NCBI GenBank assembly: GCA_000310025.1
Contig: FN649755.1
Coordinates: forward strand, 260,295 to 324,294
Length of the DNA: 64,000 nucleotides
Reading direction: 5' to 3'
DNA from: Ectocarpus siliculosus
Taxonomy: Eukaryota > Sar > Phaeophyceae > Ectocarpales > Ectocarpaceae
Shown here: positions 33,301 to 43,800 of the stretch, piece by piece
Numbering within the stretch: position 1 is the first letter of the stretch
Layout of the letters: every line of letters begins with the position of its first letter
Notes under the pieces: generated by a model
What the model saw: only the letters and a program-made list of their open reading frames with translations
The model's database searches: none
Told to the model about the DNA's origin: nothing
Made by a program: the position numbers and the translations under genes

Positions 33301-35764
33301 TGCTCGTGTGCGACCAACAAGACACCGAGCGTCCTGTTTTTGGGTCGCCTGCAGAGGGCATGTGTATAATCGCACGCCAGTGGCTGCAGTTTGAGAATGT
33401 CGTCGGCCAAAGGCCTCTCTCTGGCATGCGTTGTGGACTGACCAAGCTCGGCGCAACCAGAAAAAACAAGGCAACGTCCAAACAAAGTCAAAATCTCAAC
33501 ACACTTCCGTTCATGTGTACAGGCCGTGTGCAATCAAAACTGGAGAATACGCTCTGTTTCTGGGACGCGAGCAGAGCATATGTGTATGGTCACACTCCAT
33601 TGGCTGCAGTTTGTGGATGTCATCGGCCTAAAGCCTTCCTCTGGCATGCGGGTTTGACTGGTAGCGGGTGACACACGGAGCAAACACGCGGTGTAACAAG
33701 AAAAAAGTCCAAAAAGTCAACACGAATGGTGGTCGAGAAGATCATGTTGTGCGGGGTCGAGAACCCTCACTCCGCGCAAAGGGGATAATCGCACGTTGTG
33801 TTAAATTGGTCAAGCACCCTCGACGCAGTTCCGCCGTTCTTACAACTGTCTCTGGAAGGGACAGCACCAGAAAATAAATTAAGTCATACGCAGCTGTCAT
33901 CCGTACGCAAGGAAGTAAGCACAAGATGCCGAACACCCTTAGCAGGATGCAGCGCACCCTTCATGCCACTCGCCGAATACCTCACGGCGCTTCGTGCTTG
34001 GTGATGTGAGAGCCTGGTCCGGTGAGAACCTGGCGTGCTCCGTCCCGGCTTTGTAGGGATGCGACGGTCAATGGTCTAACGACTACGGCATGCACGACTA
34101 TGAGTACACCCCCACACACACACACAAATCCAATCCGGAGAAAATCACTGCCCAAGGCTCGGCCAAATTTGTTTTTCCCCAAACAACAGAACAGACCGAC
34201 GACATTCAATTTCATGCGAGAAGTCAACAGCAACACCAGCAGGCAGACGGCCTGCCTCCATTCATGCTTCCCTTTCAAGGCAGCAGTGTGACGTAAGCAA
34301 CCTGTGATGAACCTATCCAGAGCAACCATCCAGAGCAACCATCCCGAGACCTCACACAACCGTAGACGGCGCTCACGCTCTTGGAGGGTTCTCTCAGTGC
34401 CTGAGCGATCGTCAGCACGTTTGGGCGGGAAGACGTGTAGTCCTATTCTTCTTCTCGTTGTTGAGCAGTCAGCTGGACCCGCCCAACCGAAAAAAAAAAC
34501 GCTTGGTTACCCGCGGTGCCGCACGGATGGCTGTCTACCTACGGCGGGCAGGTCGCACAGGCTCGGCCCTTACCGATTTTCATAGCTGACCCCGCGGTGT
34601 GAGTGGCGGTTTTCTTCTGTGCTCCCCCTGCGGGATTGAATCAACGGCGGGCGTGTATACATGTGCGCGCGATCTCCGACTGTTGTGTCTCTCCATTACC
34701 TCGACAACTCCAGGAGTTGGGGTAAAGCATCTCCGATGATGTTCGGGCACAAATTCCTGTGTAGCACGGTCATCTGTTCTCGGAAAACGACCGAACCGGT
34801 GTCATGAAGAGTGTCCTATTTTTTTTCTTCGGCAGAAGGCAACAGATGCTCTATGGGTGCTCTACCGGTCTAGGTTGGGTCGAAAAGGAGGGATAATTTC
34901 GAGGTATTCAGACCATCACTTGGCCCCCCTGTATTGCGTTGGAACAGGCCGATACTGTAGTTCGAGCAATTTTTCCCTCCTGGAAAGAAGGGGAAAGGTC
35001 GTGTTTTGCGAACCGTGGCTCATTTCAATAGCAATTTTGTCGTCTGGAGTCTGTGATAAACTATTGCACGGGCACGCTAGCAAGGGAGGAAGACGTACAT
35101 CAGCAAATATCTCGTCGAAGATGGTACTTTGTTGTGGCCTGCCACGAAATCAAGGCAAGGAATCAGCGTCGGAAAACACAATTCCAGGGAGAAAACGTTT
35201 CAGAGAGGTTAGCGTTCGTCCAGATGTTGCCTGGAGGACATGCGCGTGGACACCAGATAGAACCAGCAACACTTTGGTGTTTGAGACACAGGTAGTCCTT
35301 GACTATACAGCTGGCAAACGAACAACCGGTTTGGGGTTGGATTTCCTACTTTCGCTGGTAGAACTGTGCACACAGCATGGCCGGGAACGTTGGTGACGAG
35401 GGTGATTCGCCAAACTTGTTGTTCGGTTTCATGAGTACGATTCCAATCACGGTTGGTTGCGCCAGATTCAATGGATAAGCAACCAGATGCCTGTTTCTCC
35501 ACGAGTTTTGCGGCGATTCAAGAAGAATTATTTTGGCCAGCGCCTACAGAGTACTGTTCTCGTGTGCTACGAGTGATTCAAGCATCTCCAACCCACTACG
35601 TACAAGGGTATTCTAACAACTATTACTGTGTGACCGACGGGTGGGTGTCCCCGAGAACGAATGGACAAGAGCTGCAATGAATCGCAGGATGTTAGCTAAT
35701 AACGGCTGCGGCTTGCAGTGGTCCGAAGGCTGTGGCCTTGTTGGCATCGACATAGAGCACCCAC
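27330..35764. other. Long gene-poor stretch
   Basis: No gene I can support. Contents noted: CAG repeat at 32276-32300, a T-run at 31388-31402, a GGGTTGG short repeat at 32075-32105, a TTTCACG hairpin-like pair at 31855-31905, and a direct duplication near 33.3-33.7 kb. Frames of 100-180 residues occur at 30754-31143, 33108-33533 and 34857-35396, without domains, and are not called. Confidence 0.4.
33308..33662. repeat. Two direct copies of a ~135-bp segment
   Basis: 33308-33442 and 33526-33662 align along their length (GTGTGC, CTCTGTTT/CCTGTTTTTGGG, GGCTGCAGTTTG, GTCATCGGCC, CTCTGGCATGCG) with about 75-80 percent agreement by eye. Function unknown. Confidence 0.6.
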
Positions 35765-37780
35765 TTGCCCTCCACCCTTGCTTCCCAACCCCCTACTTCA
35801 CCCCCGCCACGTGTATCCCATTGGTCCGCTGTCTCAGGAAGGAGCGAGTGCCTGGACGCCTTCACAGTGGCTTTGAACCAGGTTTGCGATGAACAAGAAC
35901 AGCGGTGGTATGTGTCTACGTTGGAGCTACAGCTTGTGTCGTTGGAGCTCTGTGGGGCGTGCAGAAGTGCCCAGACATTTAATGTGCTCGTCAATCAACG
36001 TACACCACCTAGCTTGTTGTCACCTCGCACATTATGCACCGCGCCCAGCCAGCGCGGCCCAGAGGTTAGCATCTCGAGTCGCGTGCCGGCTGTGAAGGCT
36101 TTTAGCTGGACGTGGGAGCTGAACCCCTTGCCACAGAGAGCTGGACTTGAGCTGCAGCCACCGTTACGATGCTGGTGGGTGGATTGGTCTGGAAGTCTCC
36201 TCGATGTGGTTTGGCCGGCCTCCATGAAGCAGCTATCGTTTGGGAATGAATTCAACCAGCATATTGTCGGGGTTGTGTGGCCGGTCTCACTGCAACGGCT
36301 ATCCTTTGGTTGGTACTTCAACCAGCCCATCGCCGACGTCGTATGGCCAGCCTCCCTGGAGCAGCTATCGTTTGGTTGGTCCTTCAACCAGCCTATCGTC
36401 GGAGCCACGTGGCCGGCCTTCCTGAAGCAGCTATCGTTTGAGGATTCATTCAACCAGCCGATTGTCGGAGCCACGTGGTCGCCCTCCCTGCAGCAGCTAT
36501 CGTTCGGCTATCACTTCAACCAATCCATTGTGGCAGTCATTTGGCCGACCTCCCTTCAGCAGCTATCCTTTGGCAACGACTTCAACCAGCCTATCGTCGG
36601 AGTCACGTGGCCGGCCTCGCTGACACAGCTATCGTTTGGAGATTCATTCAACCGGCCCATCGTGGGAGCCACGTGGTCGCCCTCCCTGCAGCAGCTATCG
36701 TTCGGCTGTCGCTTCAACCAATCCATTGTCACAGTCATGTGGCCGGCATCCCTGCAGCAGCTTTCGCTTGGACATTCTTTTAATCAGCCTATCGCCGACG
36801 TCGAGTGGCCGGCCTCGCTGCGGGAGCTGTCGTTGGGGGGAATATTCAACCAGCCCCTTGCCGATGTTGTGTGGCCATCATCGCTGCAGAAGCTATGGTT
36901 TTGGGATAATTTTAACCAGCCCATTGACGAGGGCGTGTGGCCTGTCTCCCTGCAGCAGCTATCCTTTGGTTGGAACTTCAACCAGCCCATTGTCGACGTC
37001 GCGTGGTCGGCCTCCCTGCAGCAGCTATCGTTTGGTTGGTCCTTCAACCAGCCTATCGTCGGAGCCACGTGGCCGCCCTTCCTGAAGAAGCTATCGTTTG
37101 GGGATTCATTCAACCAGCCCATCGTCGGAGCTTCGTGGCCGGTCTCCCTGCAGCAGCTATCGCTTGGAGATTCCTTCAACCAGTCCGCCATTGACGTCGT
37201 GTGGTCAGCTTCCCTAAAGCAGCTATCGTTTGGTGAAAACTTCGACCAGCCTATCGTTGGAGTCGTATGGACGGCCTCCCTGCAGCAGCTATCCTTTGGT
37301 TGGTACTTCAACCAGCCTATCGCAGACGTCGTGTGGCCGGCCTCCTTGCAGCAGCTATCCTTTTGTTGGTACTTCAACCAGCCTATCGTCGGAGCCACGT
37401 GGCCGACTTCCCTGAATCAGTTATCATTTGGATATTCATTCAACCAGCCCATCGTCGGAGTCACGTGGCCGGCCTCCGTGCAGCAGCTATCGCTTGGAGA
37501 TTCCTTCAACCAACCTATCTTCGGAGCCACGTGGCCGGTCTCCCTGCAGCAGGTATCGCTTGGACATTCCTTTAATCAGTCTATCGCCAATGTCGTGTGG
37601 CCGATCTCTCTGAAAGAGCTATTGTTTGGGCACGAATTCAACCAATCCATTGTCGGAGTCAAGTGGCCGCCCTCCCTGAAGAAGCTATCGTTCGGGCGTG
37701 GTTTCGAGCAATCCCTGGCCGAAGTGGTATGGCCACCTTCCTTAGCACGTGTGACTCATGACGGACGTAATCTGCTATGA
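35765..37780 (+). CDS. FNIP-like 22-residue repeat protein, intronless
   Basis: The ORF has 671 residues. Residues ~1-147 are a non-repetitive, unrecognised leader with several Cys and Trp. Residues 148-653 are 23 consecutive 22-residue repeats of the form WPxSLQQLSFGxxFNQPI, plus a 24th partial copy to the stop. This matches the FNIP repeat (a leucine-rich-repeat relative, L-x-F-G-x-x-F-N-Q-P-I) known from Dictyostelium, giant viruses and abundant in brown algal genomes. Such arrays should form a solenoid for protein binding. No signal peptide or membrane segment is clear. The start is uncertain: the leader could be partly non-coding, or an upstream exon may exist. The repeats are strongly conserved in protein and in length. 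Confidence 0.7.
   Translation: MPSTLASQPPTSPPPRVSHWSAVSGRSECLDAFTVALNQVCDEQEQRWYVSTLELQLVSLELCGACRSAQTFNVLVNQRTPPSLLSPRTLCTAPSQRGPEVSISSRVPAVKAFSWTWELNPLPQRAGLELQPPLRCWWVDWSGSLLDVVWPASMKQLSFGNEFNQHIVGVVWPVSLQRLSFGWYFNQPIADVVWPASLEQLSFGWSFNQPIVGATWPAFLKQLSFEDSFNQPIVGATWSPSLQQLSFGYHFNQSIVAVIWPTSLQQLSFGNDFNQPIVGVTWPASLTQLSFGDSFNRPIVGATWSPSLQQLSFGCRFNQSIVTVMWPASLQQLSLGHSFNQPIADVEWPASLRELSLGGIFNQPLADVVWPSSLQKLWFWDNFNQPIDEGVWPVSLQQLSFGWNFNQPIVDVAWSASLQQLSFGWSFNQPIVGATWPPFLKKLSFGDSFNQPIVGASWPVSLQQLSLGDSFNQSAIDVVWSASLKQLSFGENFDQPIVGVVWTASLQQLSFGWYFNQPIADVVWPASLQQLSFCWYFNQPIVGATWPTSLNQLSFGYSFNQPIVGVTWPASVQQLSLGDSFNQPIFGATWPVSLQQVSLGHSFNQSIANVVWPISLKELLFGHEFNQSIVGVKWPPSLKKLSFGRGFEQSLAEVVWPPSLARVTHDGRNLL
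36206..37777 (+). repeat. 66-bp tandem coding repeat, 23 copies plus a partial
   Basis: The unit starts at the VVWP codons. All copies are exactly 66 bp with no indel. Blocks of neighbouring repeats are more alike at spacings of 3, 5 and 10 units (for example repeats 2-4, 12-14 and 17-19, or 5 and 8), showing segmental duplication inside the array. The minus strand also stays open over parts of the array, but this is a shadow of the repeat. Confidence 0.9.
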
Positions 37781-40634
37781 ACGCTCTCGAAGTATGCCTC
37801 CGGTTGTGCGGGATCTGCTTTCGGGAAAATAGAACTTGTAGGCCGTGTTGCCGTGTGCACAGAAGAATATGTGTTGTGTTGTGGTTCTGAGAGACAAACG
37901 TTTCGGGCGGGGAGCGGTGGGTTGAGGGGGCGTTGGTGTTCAAAGATATGTCACCTCGTCTGTGTGTAGAAGCGTTTCTTGTCGTATGCTTGGACCGAAC
38001 AAACTGACGTGTTCACTCGATCTACGCATTTTGTGTTCCTCGTTAGCCGAAGAAGCTTGCTAGTCCGCCTCTTCCACGGTCAAAGTAGAGACTTTGTGTC
38101 TAGACGTTCCCAATTGGACCGTAGTTAACCCTGTTGGAACTGGCTCGATGACCTTATTATGGTGTAGAACCTTAGAAGCAGGATTTTAACATGTTGGGAT
38201 GCAACCTTGTGATAGGAGTATCCCTCGCGACGGCCGCCGAGTACATATTGTAGTATCAATGTGCAGGAGACTCACAGGGTGACTGTAAAGTACATTTGTG
38301 TTGTAGACCAGACAAAAGATGATGATTTGATGTGGAACTTACTTGGCCGAAGGGTAAAAGCCTCGAAGGGCCTTGAAGATGCCAAGGGCCTTGGTAGATG
38401 TAGGAAGAGCGAGAGAAAGAGATAGAGAGAGAAGGGAGAGAGGGGAGAGAGATAGATAGATAGATAGAGAGAGAGAAAGATATATATATCTATATAAGAG
38501 AGATAGAGAGAGAGAGAAAATGGGGGCGAGCACCACGGGGGGGAGCCATCAATCCTCATCCAGAAGAAGACATATTCGGGCTATTGCAACGTACCGATTA
38601 CGGTATCAGGCGGTTAGGCCGACCTGTAGCCAGGTTTTTAAGAATAGCCTTTAGGACAATGGTTCGATGCAACTACTTGTATGGTCCAAGCTTTAAGTCG
38701 TAGATGTTACAATGATCCGATTACTGAATCAACACACCGAAGACTTTTCCGGTTATACTCCTTAGTTAGGTGGTTACGTACGAACTGTTGTTTGCAGCAG
38801 CAAGTACTAATGACTGAGTATTAAACACCTCCATGATGCCCTCCCTTCACCTGCAGGAATACGTTGTGAACTGAGCGTCCCTTTTGTTGTACCAACAGCC
38901 GTCGGTGGGGGGTGTTTTTTGGTTTCATTCAATCCGCTCTTGCTTTCGTGGATATGTAGCTTCAACGCGTCGAGCGTCGAAATCAATCGTGAGTGAGCGC
39001 AGTTTTGGTTTCAAGCTTGCCGTTTCCTATGGCATACTGCCATTGAGCTTGTGGGTGTTCCGAACTCTGTCTGAGGCAAGGTACAGCCTGGACAGTGTAA
39101 GACAGGGGGGGTGGTTTCTCGCCAACGTTGCGTGGTTGCCGATGTGCTCTTCTTCTACTGTAGAGCTCTCTGGATATCGTGGTGTCGCAAAAGTTCCTCC
39201 CCACGGCCTCAATCTGGATGAACATTTTTTTCCACAGCAGTAGTCTAAATGAGGGCCAACGAGTTGATCTTGGCATTGCATGTATTCGGTGTAGAGGCGC
39301 GCTTGATCGACAATAATGCCTGAAAGAGATAACTTTTTCTTATTTGATGGTTACGATGAGAATCAATCATGTTATCTACAGTTCTCACAGGATGGTCGCG
39401 TGGTGTCGTGACACATTTCTTTACTGCTACACTTGGTTACTTATATTATGGGAAAAAGTAAATAAATGGTACCTCTGTAACATTGAATATTCGGTAGCTC
39501 GAAACTTGTTTTTGGGGTACAGCAGTATGGACCAGACAACGATCACCCATGAACGTTTGCTACCGCGACGACCATGACTGCATGGGGTACCTCTTGCGAC
39601 GACAAATCATCATACACTTGAACGCGTTACGGACTACCTTGCGCGTGTCGTGCACCTGTCACATGATGCTGCCGACCAACAGATGCACGTATTCCTGGTG
39701 TCGCCACGTTGTACCGCCGCGCAAAAAGGAAAAACTCCGGGTGGAGCATCGCACCACTACAGCACATGTACACTCACGCTGTACAAGAAAACGTAACGAT
39801 TGCCCTGACAGATTTGTTCCTATGCTAGAATCAGACCGTAGCGCCTCCTGCCGCTACACACGCTTTTTGCTGTGATGTTGGACATTTCCAAACGACAAAC
39901 AGATGTTGTAGTCCCTAGAGTATACACAACTTCTCTCTACATCATAGCTCATCATTATTGACTCACACAGGGCTTCCCTGTCTGCTTCTTATCAAAGGTG
40001 TCGAGCCTCGTCCGGAACCGTTGTCTCGCACGAGCGGACCGGCACTGTATGTCGATACAACTATTCCAGCGCAAACCAGATGCCATGAGCCTTTCGGGGG
40101 GGCTCTTGAACAGTACTGTCCGGACTCTGTGACACAATATAGCGGCGGCGAGCTACATGGCAAGGGCAGGGGAACATCAGGGTGATCCTTAAGGAAGCAC
40201 ATTCACAAAACACGTGTTGTGTAATGTGGAACTTTGTGGACGCCTGCTACGACATCAAGGCGAGGCGCAATAGTTCCCCACGATAGAGACACAACCGACG
40301 CTTCAAAACTTGGCTCAAGCCCCGAAACCAAACAACGCCCATGCCACGGCGGCAACCGTGACCTTCGTACCGGTCCAATTGGTGCGGACGCCTTCCGGGC
40401 TCATCACTACCCAAATAGAAAAATCTGACGATGGTAAAATCTACCACGTCTAGGTAGGCGTCTAGGTAGGCAAGCTGACTTTTCACAACTCCTGTCCGCA
40501 GCAAAAAACAAATTGTGGACCTTTACATGGTCCTCTACATCTTTCTCTATCGAATACGACTATTAAAAACTTGTACGGTGGTTAACTGTTCTTCTTGGAT
40601 CGTCGAGGGTCGTCGGGATCGTCGAGTCAAAAGC
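37781..40634. other. No supported gene; GA microsatellite
   Basis: A GA/GATA-rich microsatellite lies at 38400-38520 (includes GATAGATAGATAGATAGA and TATATATATCTATATA). The rest shows no domain-bearing frame. Confidence 0.45.
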
Positions 40635-40735
40635 ACGTCAGCTGTGTGGGCTGTTCGAGCTTGGGAAACGACACAGCTGGCAGCAGCCAGCTGTGGGTTA
40701 ATCCCCCTGCTGCTGCTTTGCTTTTATTTCCATCT
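40635..40735. repeat. Dispersed ~100-bp repeat, copy 2
   Basis: Partner of 20815-20915 in the same orientation, about 70 bases downstream of the glycosyltransferase stop, so probably inside its 3' UTR. Confidence 0.55.
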
Positions 40736-40807
40736 GTAGCACCACCCCTCAGCATCACCCCTTCATGACCCGCAGCCCACTCCGGAGGGATCATCAATTG
40801 TGCGGTC

Positions 40808-43800
40808 CTATGGTCTGCTGGCGGTGCACTGCTCGAAGCCACCGACGTCGGCGGTCATCATCTCCGCTATCTGATCGGCCGTGTTGTTCCAGCGCCGGAA
40901 CACGGTATACTCGTGGTCCCACGAAGCCATGCCAAACACCTTCAGCGTTTCAAGGGAGGAAATGATAAACAACAGCACGGGAAGGTATAAAGAACAGCGA
41001 CCACAAGCAAGGTCAGGCCTTCAAGCGCGCGTCAAACCGCAGTCATCAATTTTCTGTCAGGATCAAGGGAAGAGGCAAAACAGCGAGAAAATACCATTTT
41101 TTTTACCTACATGTACAACGGGGTAAAATCGTACATGTAGTAACCTTTTTTACTGTCAGGAAGTTTGTCAAGAAGCACGGATCCGATATTGTACAAGACG
41201 AGCCGAAAGCTTCCGGAAGAACAGAGGGAAAGATAAACGAAACGGTAAGCCCGCGGGGTAAAGAACGAGCGGAGGAGATAATCGGAACAGCACTTTTCCC
41301 CCGCCCTTCTTTGTGCAATCGTCCACCGCAATTCGTCCTTCATTGTTCGAGACACGCAGACACACACGCAGGCAGACAAGACTGGCTGACAGACTGAAAG
41401 ACAACGAGAGAGATACGGCAAGAGTCGGGGTTTTCATCGCCCCCGGGCGCCACACCTACAAGCTCCCTTCGCGCCTACGCCATCCCCACCTCTCCAAAAT
41501 ACATGTGCCGTGGGGGGCCCCGAAAAAGACTGATAAGGCGGCCGCCCAATATAAGGTGGGTGAAATTGGCCGGCTGGCGTTGACTGAATAAGCAGGTTGG
41601 TTTTTACATATTGAACAAGGTGGGTGCCCGATATAAGGCGGTCATGATCAGCTGCCTCACTACCTACCGCCTTTATTGGGGACCCCAACTGTGCGACTAA
41701 CCTGTGTCCCAGGTCCCTCGGTGCCAAGATTCTTGAGCTCTTCGTTACACGACGTGGGAAAGTACATCCGCTTGGCCGAGGAGAGGTGCGAAACGACACG
41801 GCCCAAGGTCGATCTCGCCGCCACGAAACCGTCCGCGCAGATCATGGACAGGAGATCCTCCTCCATCGTGCGGTTCTGGCAGCCGCATTGACACGCCCAA
41901 CACACGGTAAAAACGAAGGTACACCCGAGGTTAAGAAATGTTTCGCTACGAAGCAGAGGCTCAACCTTTCACGAAAAATTTGAAAATTGCGCAAAAAAGA
42001 ACCACACATTTTCCGCCGCCGATCCTCACGCTAAACTCTACAAAAACAACTCTCCTCGACAGCGTTGGCCATCAAATATGAAATTGAGCCTCGACCCGAT
42101 TTCGACGTTTCTTGTCTCCGGGCCTGTTCTGTAGAATGTAGACACGAAGGTGTATCATCAGGCTTAGCAACCTCGACGGTAAGGCAAACAATGTTCTCAT
42201 ACAGTCGGGGCCCGCGTGTAAGAAACGTCGTTTTGGGGTCGAGGCTCAATTTCGTTTTTTGTCCGGTAGGTCACTATTATATGGTCGATTTTAGTGTAGG
42301 ATCCACGGCTGAGGTGTGTTTTTTAGTCCCTTTTCCTGATTTTCGCCGACATGTGGGCCTTTGTTTCTTCAAGGTATATTTCTCAATCGCTGGCGCTAAC
42401 TGCACATGTGGACGGAGGATGCTCTGAGCTGGAAGTGGTACAGCAACACGAAAGGGCATTGACAAGCTGCCCTGAAGCGAATGTGGATCGGTCCAACTGC
42501 AAAGTACCATGGATAGCAATGGCGAGGTCGTCATAGCCGAACAAATCAAGGGGTACGCCTTTCCGCGGTGGAGGGGGGGGGTATGCGTGCACAAGCTACA
42601 CCAATCACGAACACCTGACGAAGAGAGCAAACAGGATGAAGGTACCCCGTAACACGTAGGAAGGACCATTCACTATCGAGACATTCAACGTCAACACCCT
42701 TGTCGTTGGTCAGATCTCCCACGAGTATATAGGCATCATGGCAAAATGATGACTGGGCACACTTCGCCTTCCGCGTGTTTAGCATACATGCAGTAGCCTT
42801 CGAAGGTTTGTCCATTAGAGTAAACATGTCGAATAAAGCATGCAATTGGGGGAAATAGGGCTACGGTTAGGGATAGGGTCTGCGTACCCCCTCCCTGTTC
42901 TTATCTTCTCGCGTAGGCGGTCCTATGCATGCCTTCCGCGTCCTTGTACTCCTGGTAACGGTCGTCCCCGCTTTCAAGGCACTCGTCCAAAGTCAACCCC
43001 CGCTTTAAGGAAACAAGGAAACCGAAAACCTCAGAAGCAGGGTGAGCCGCAGATATACAATGTAGAGGCGCCCCCGGAATCTAACAGACACGTTCAAGCA
43101 AAAATACGCGTATCACTACATCAAGACCCGTCAAACCGCTTGTGCGTCCCTGCCCCTCCTCCTCGCCCTCAAGCACCCAGCCCTCCCTCGGGACCACCAT
43201 CCACTTTCCAAACGTCATTAACAAAACGATGAAGCGGGGTTGACTGTAACCGTCTGGACCCGTCAACGCACCTTGTGGAAGTGGATGTTCCCGGGGAGTT
43301 GACCCTTTGCCACTTTGGCTTCGAGCGCCGGCACGATGGGGTTGATGGCATGGTTTTTATCTTCGATGCCGTTGGTGACGACGTCGACGCGATCCCACTG
43401 CTGGTCTTGTATGGCTTGCACGTAGTACTGCAATGGTGGCTTATGGAGCAGCACGCGAAGGAAGACGGGAAGGATTGCTAAACAAGTAAGGATATCCTGT
43501 ACCTTCGAAGTATGGTGATAGTGAAAACACAAGAGGGAAGATGTGAAAGATGACAGCGGTCCCACTCCTGGTCTTGTATGGCTCGCACGTAGTACAGCAG
43601 TGGTGGCTATAGATCCACATGCAAACGAAGAAGATGGGAAGGACATTGCTCGCACGTAGTACTGCAAGGGCGGCTGTTGGATCAACACGCGAAGGAAGAC
43701 GGGAAGGAATGCACAAAGAAGTACGGATATCCTGTACCATCGAAGTATTGTGATAGCGACAACACAAGAAGGGAGATGGGAAGGATGACACAAAAATGGG

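Noticed and set aside
35995-37398. Minus-strand open frames across the FNIP-like array
   Set aside because: Antisense mirror of the 66-bp repeat; the plus frame carries the known repeat motif over its full length.
35765-37780. Viral (giant-virus or phaeovirus) origin of the FNIP-like ORF
   Set aside because: FNIP repeats occur in some viruses, but no viral neighbour genes are present and such repeats are common in brown algal genomes.
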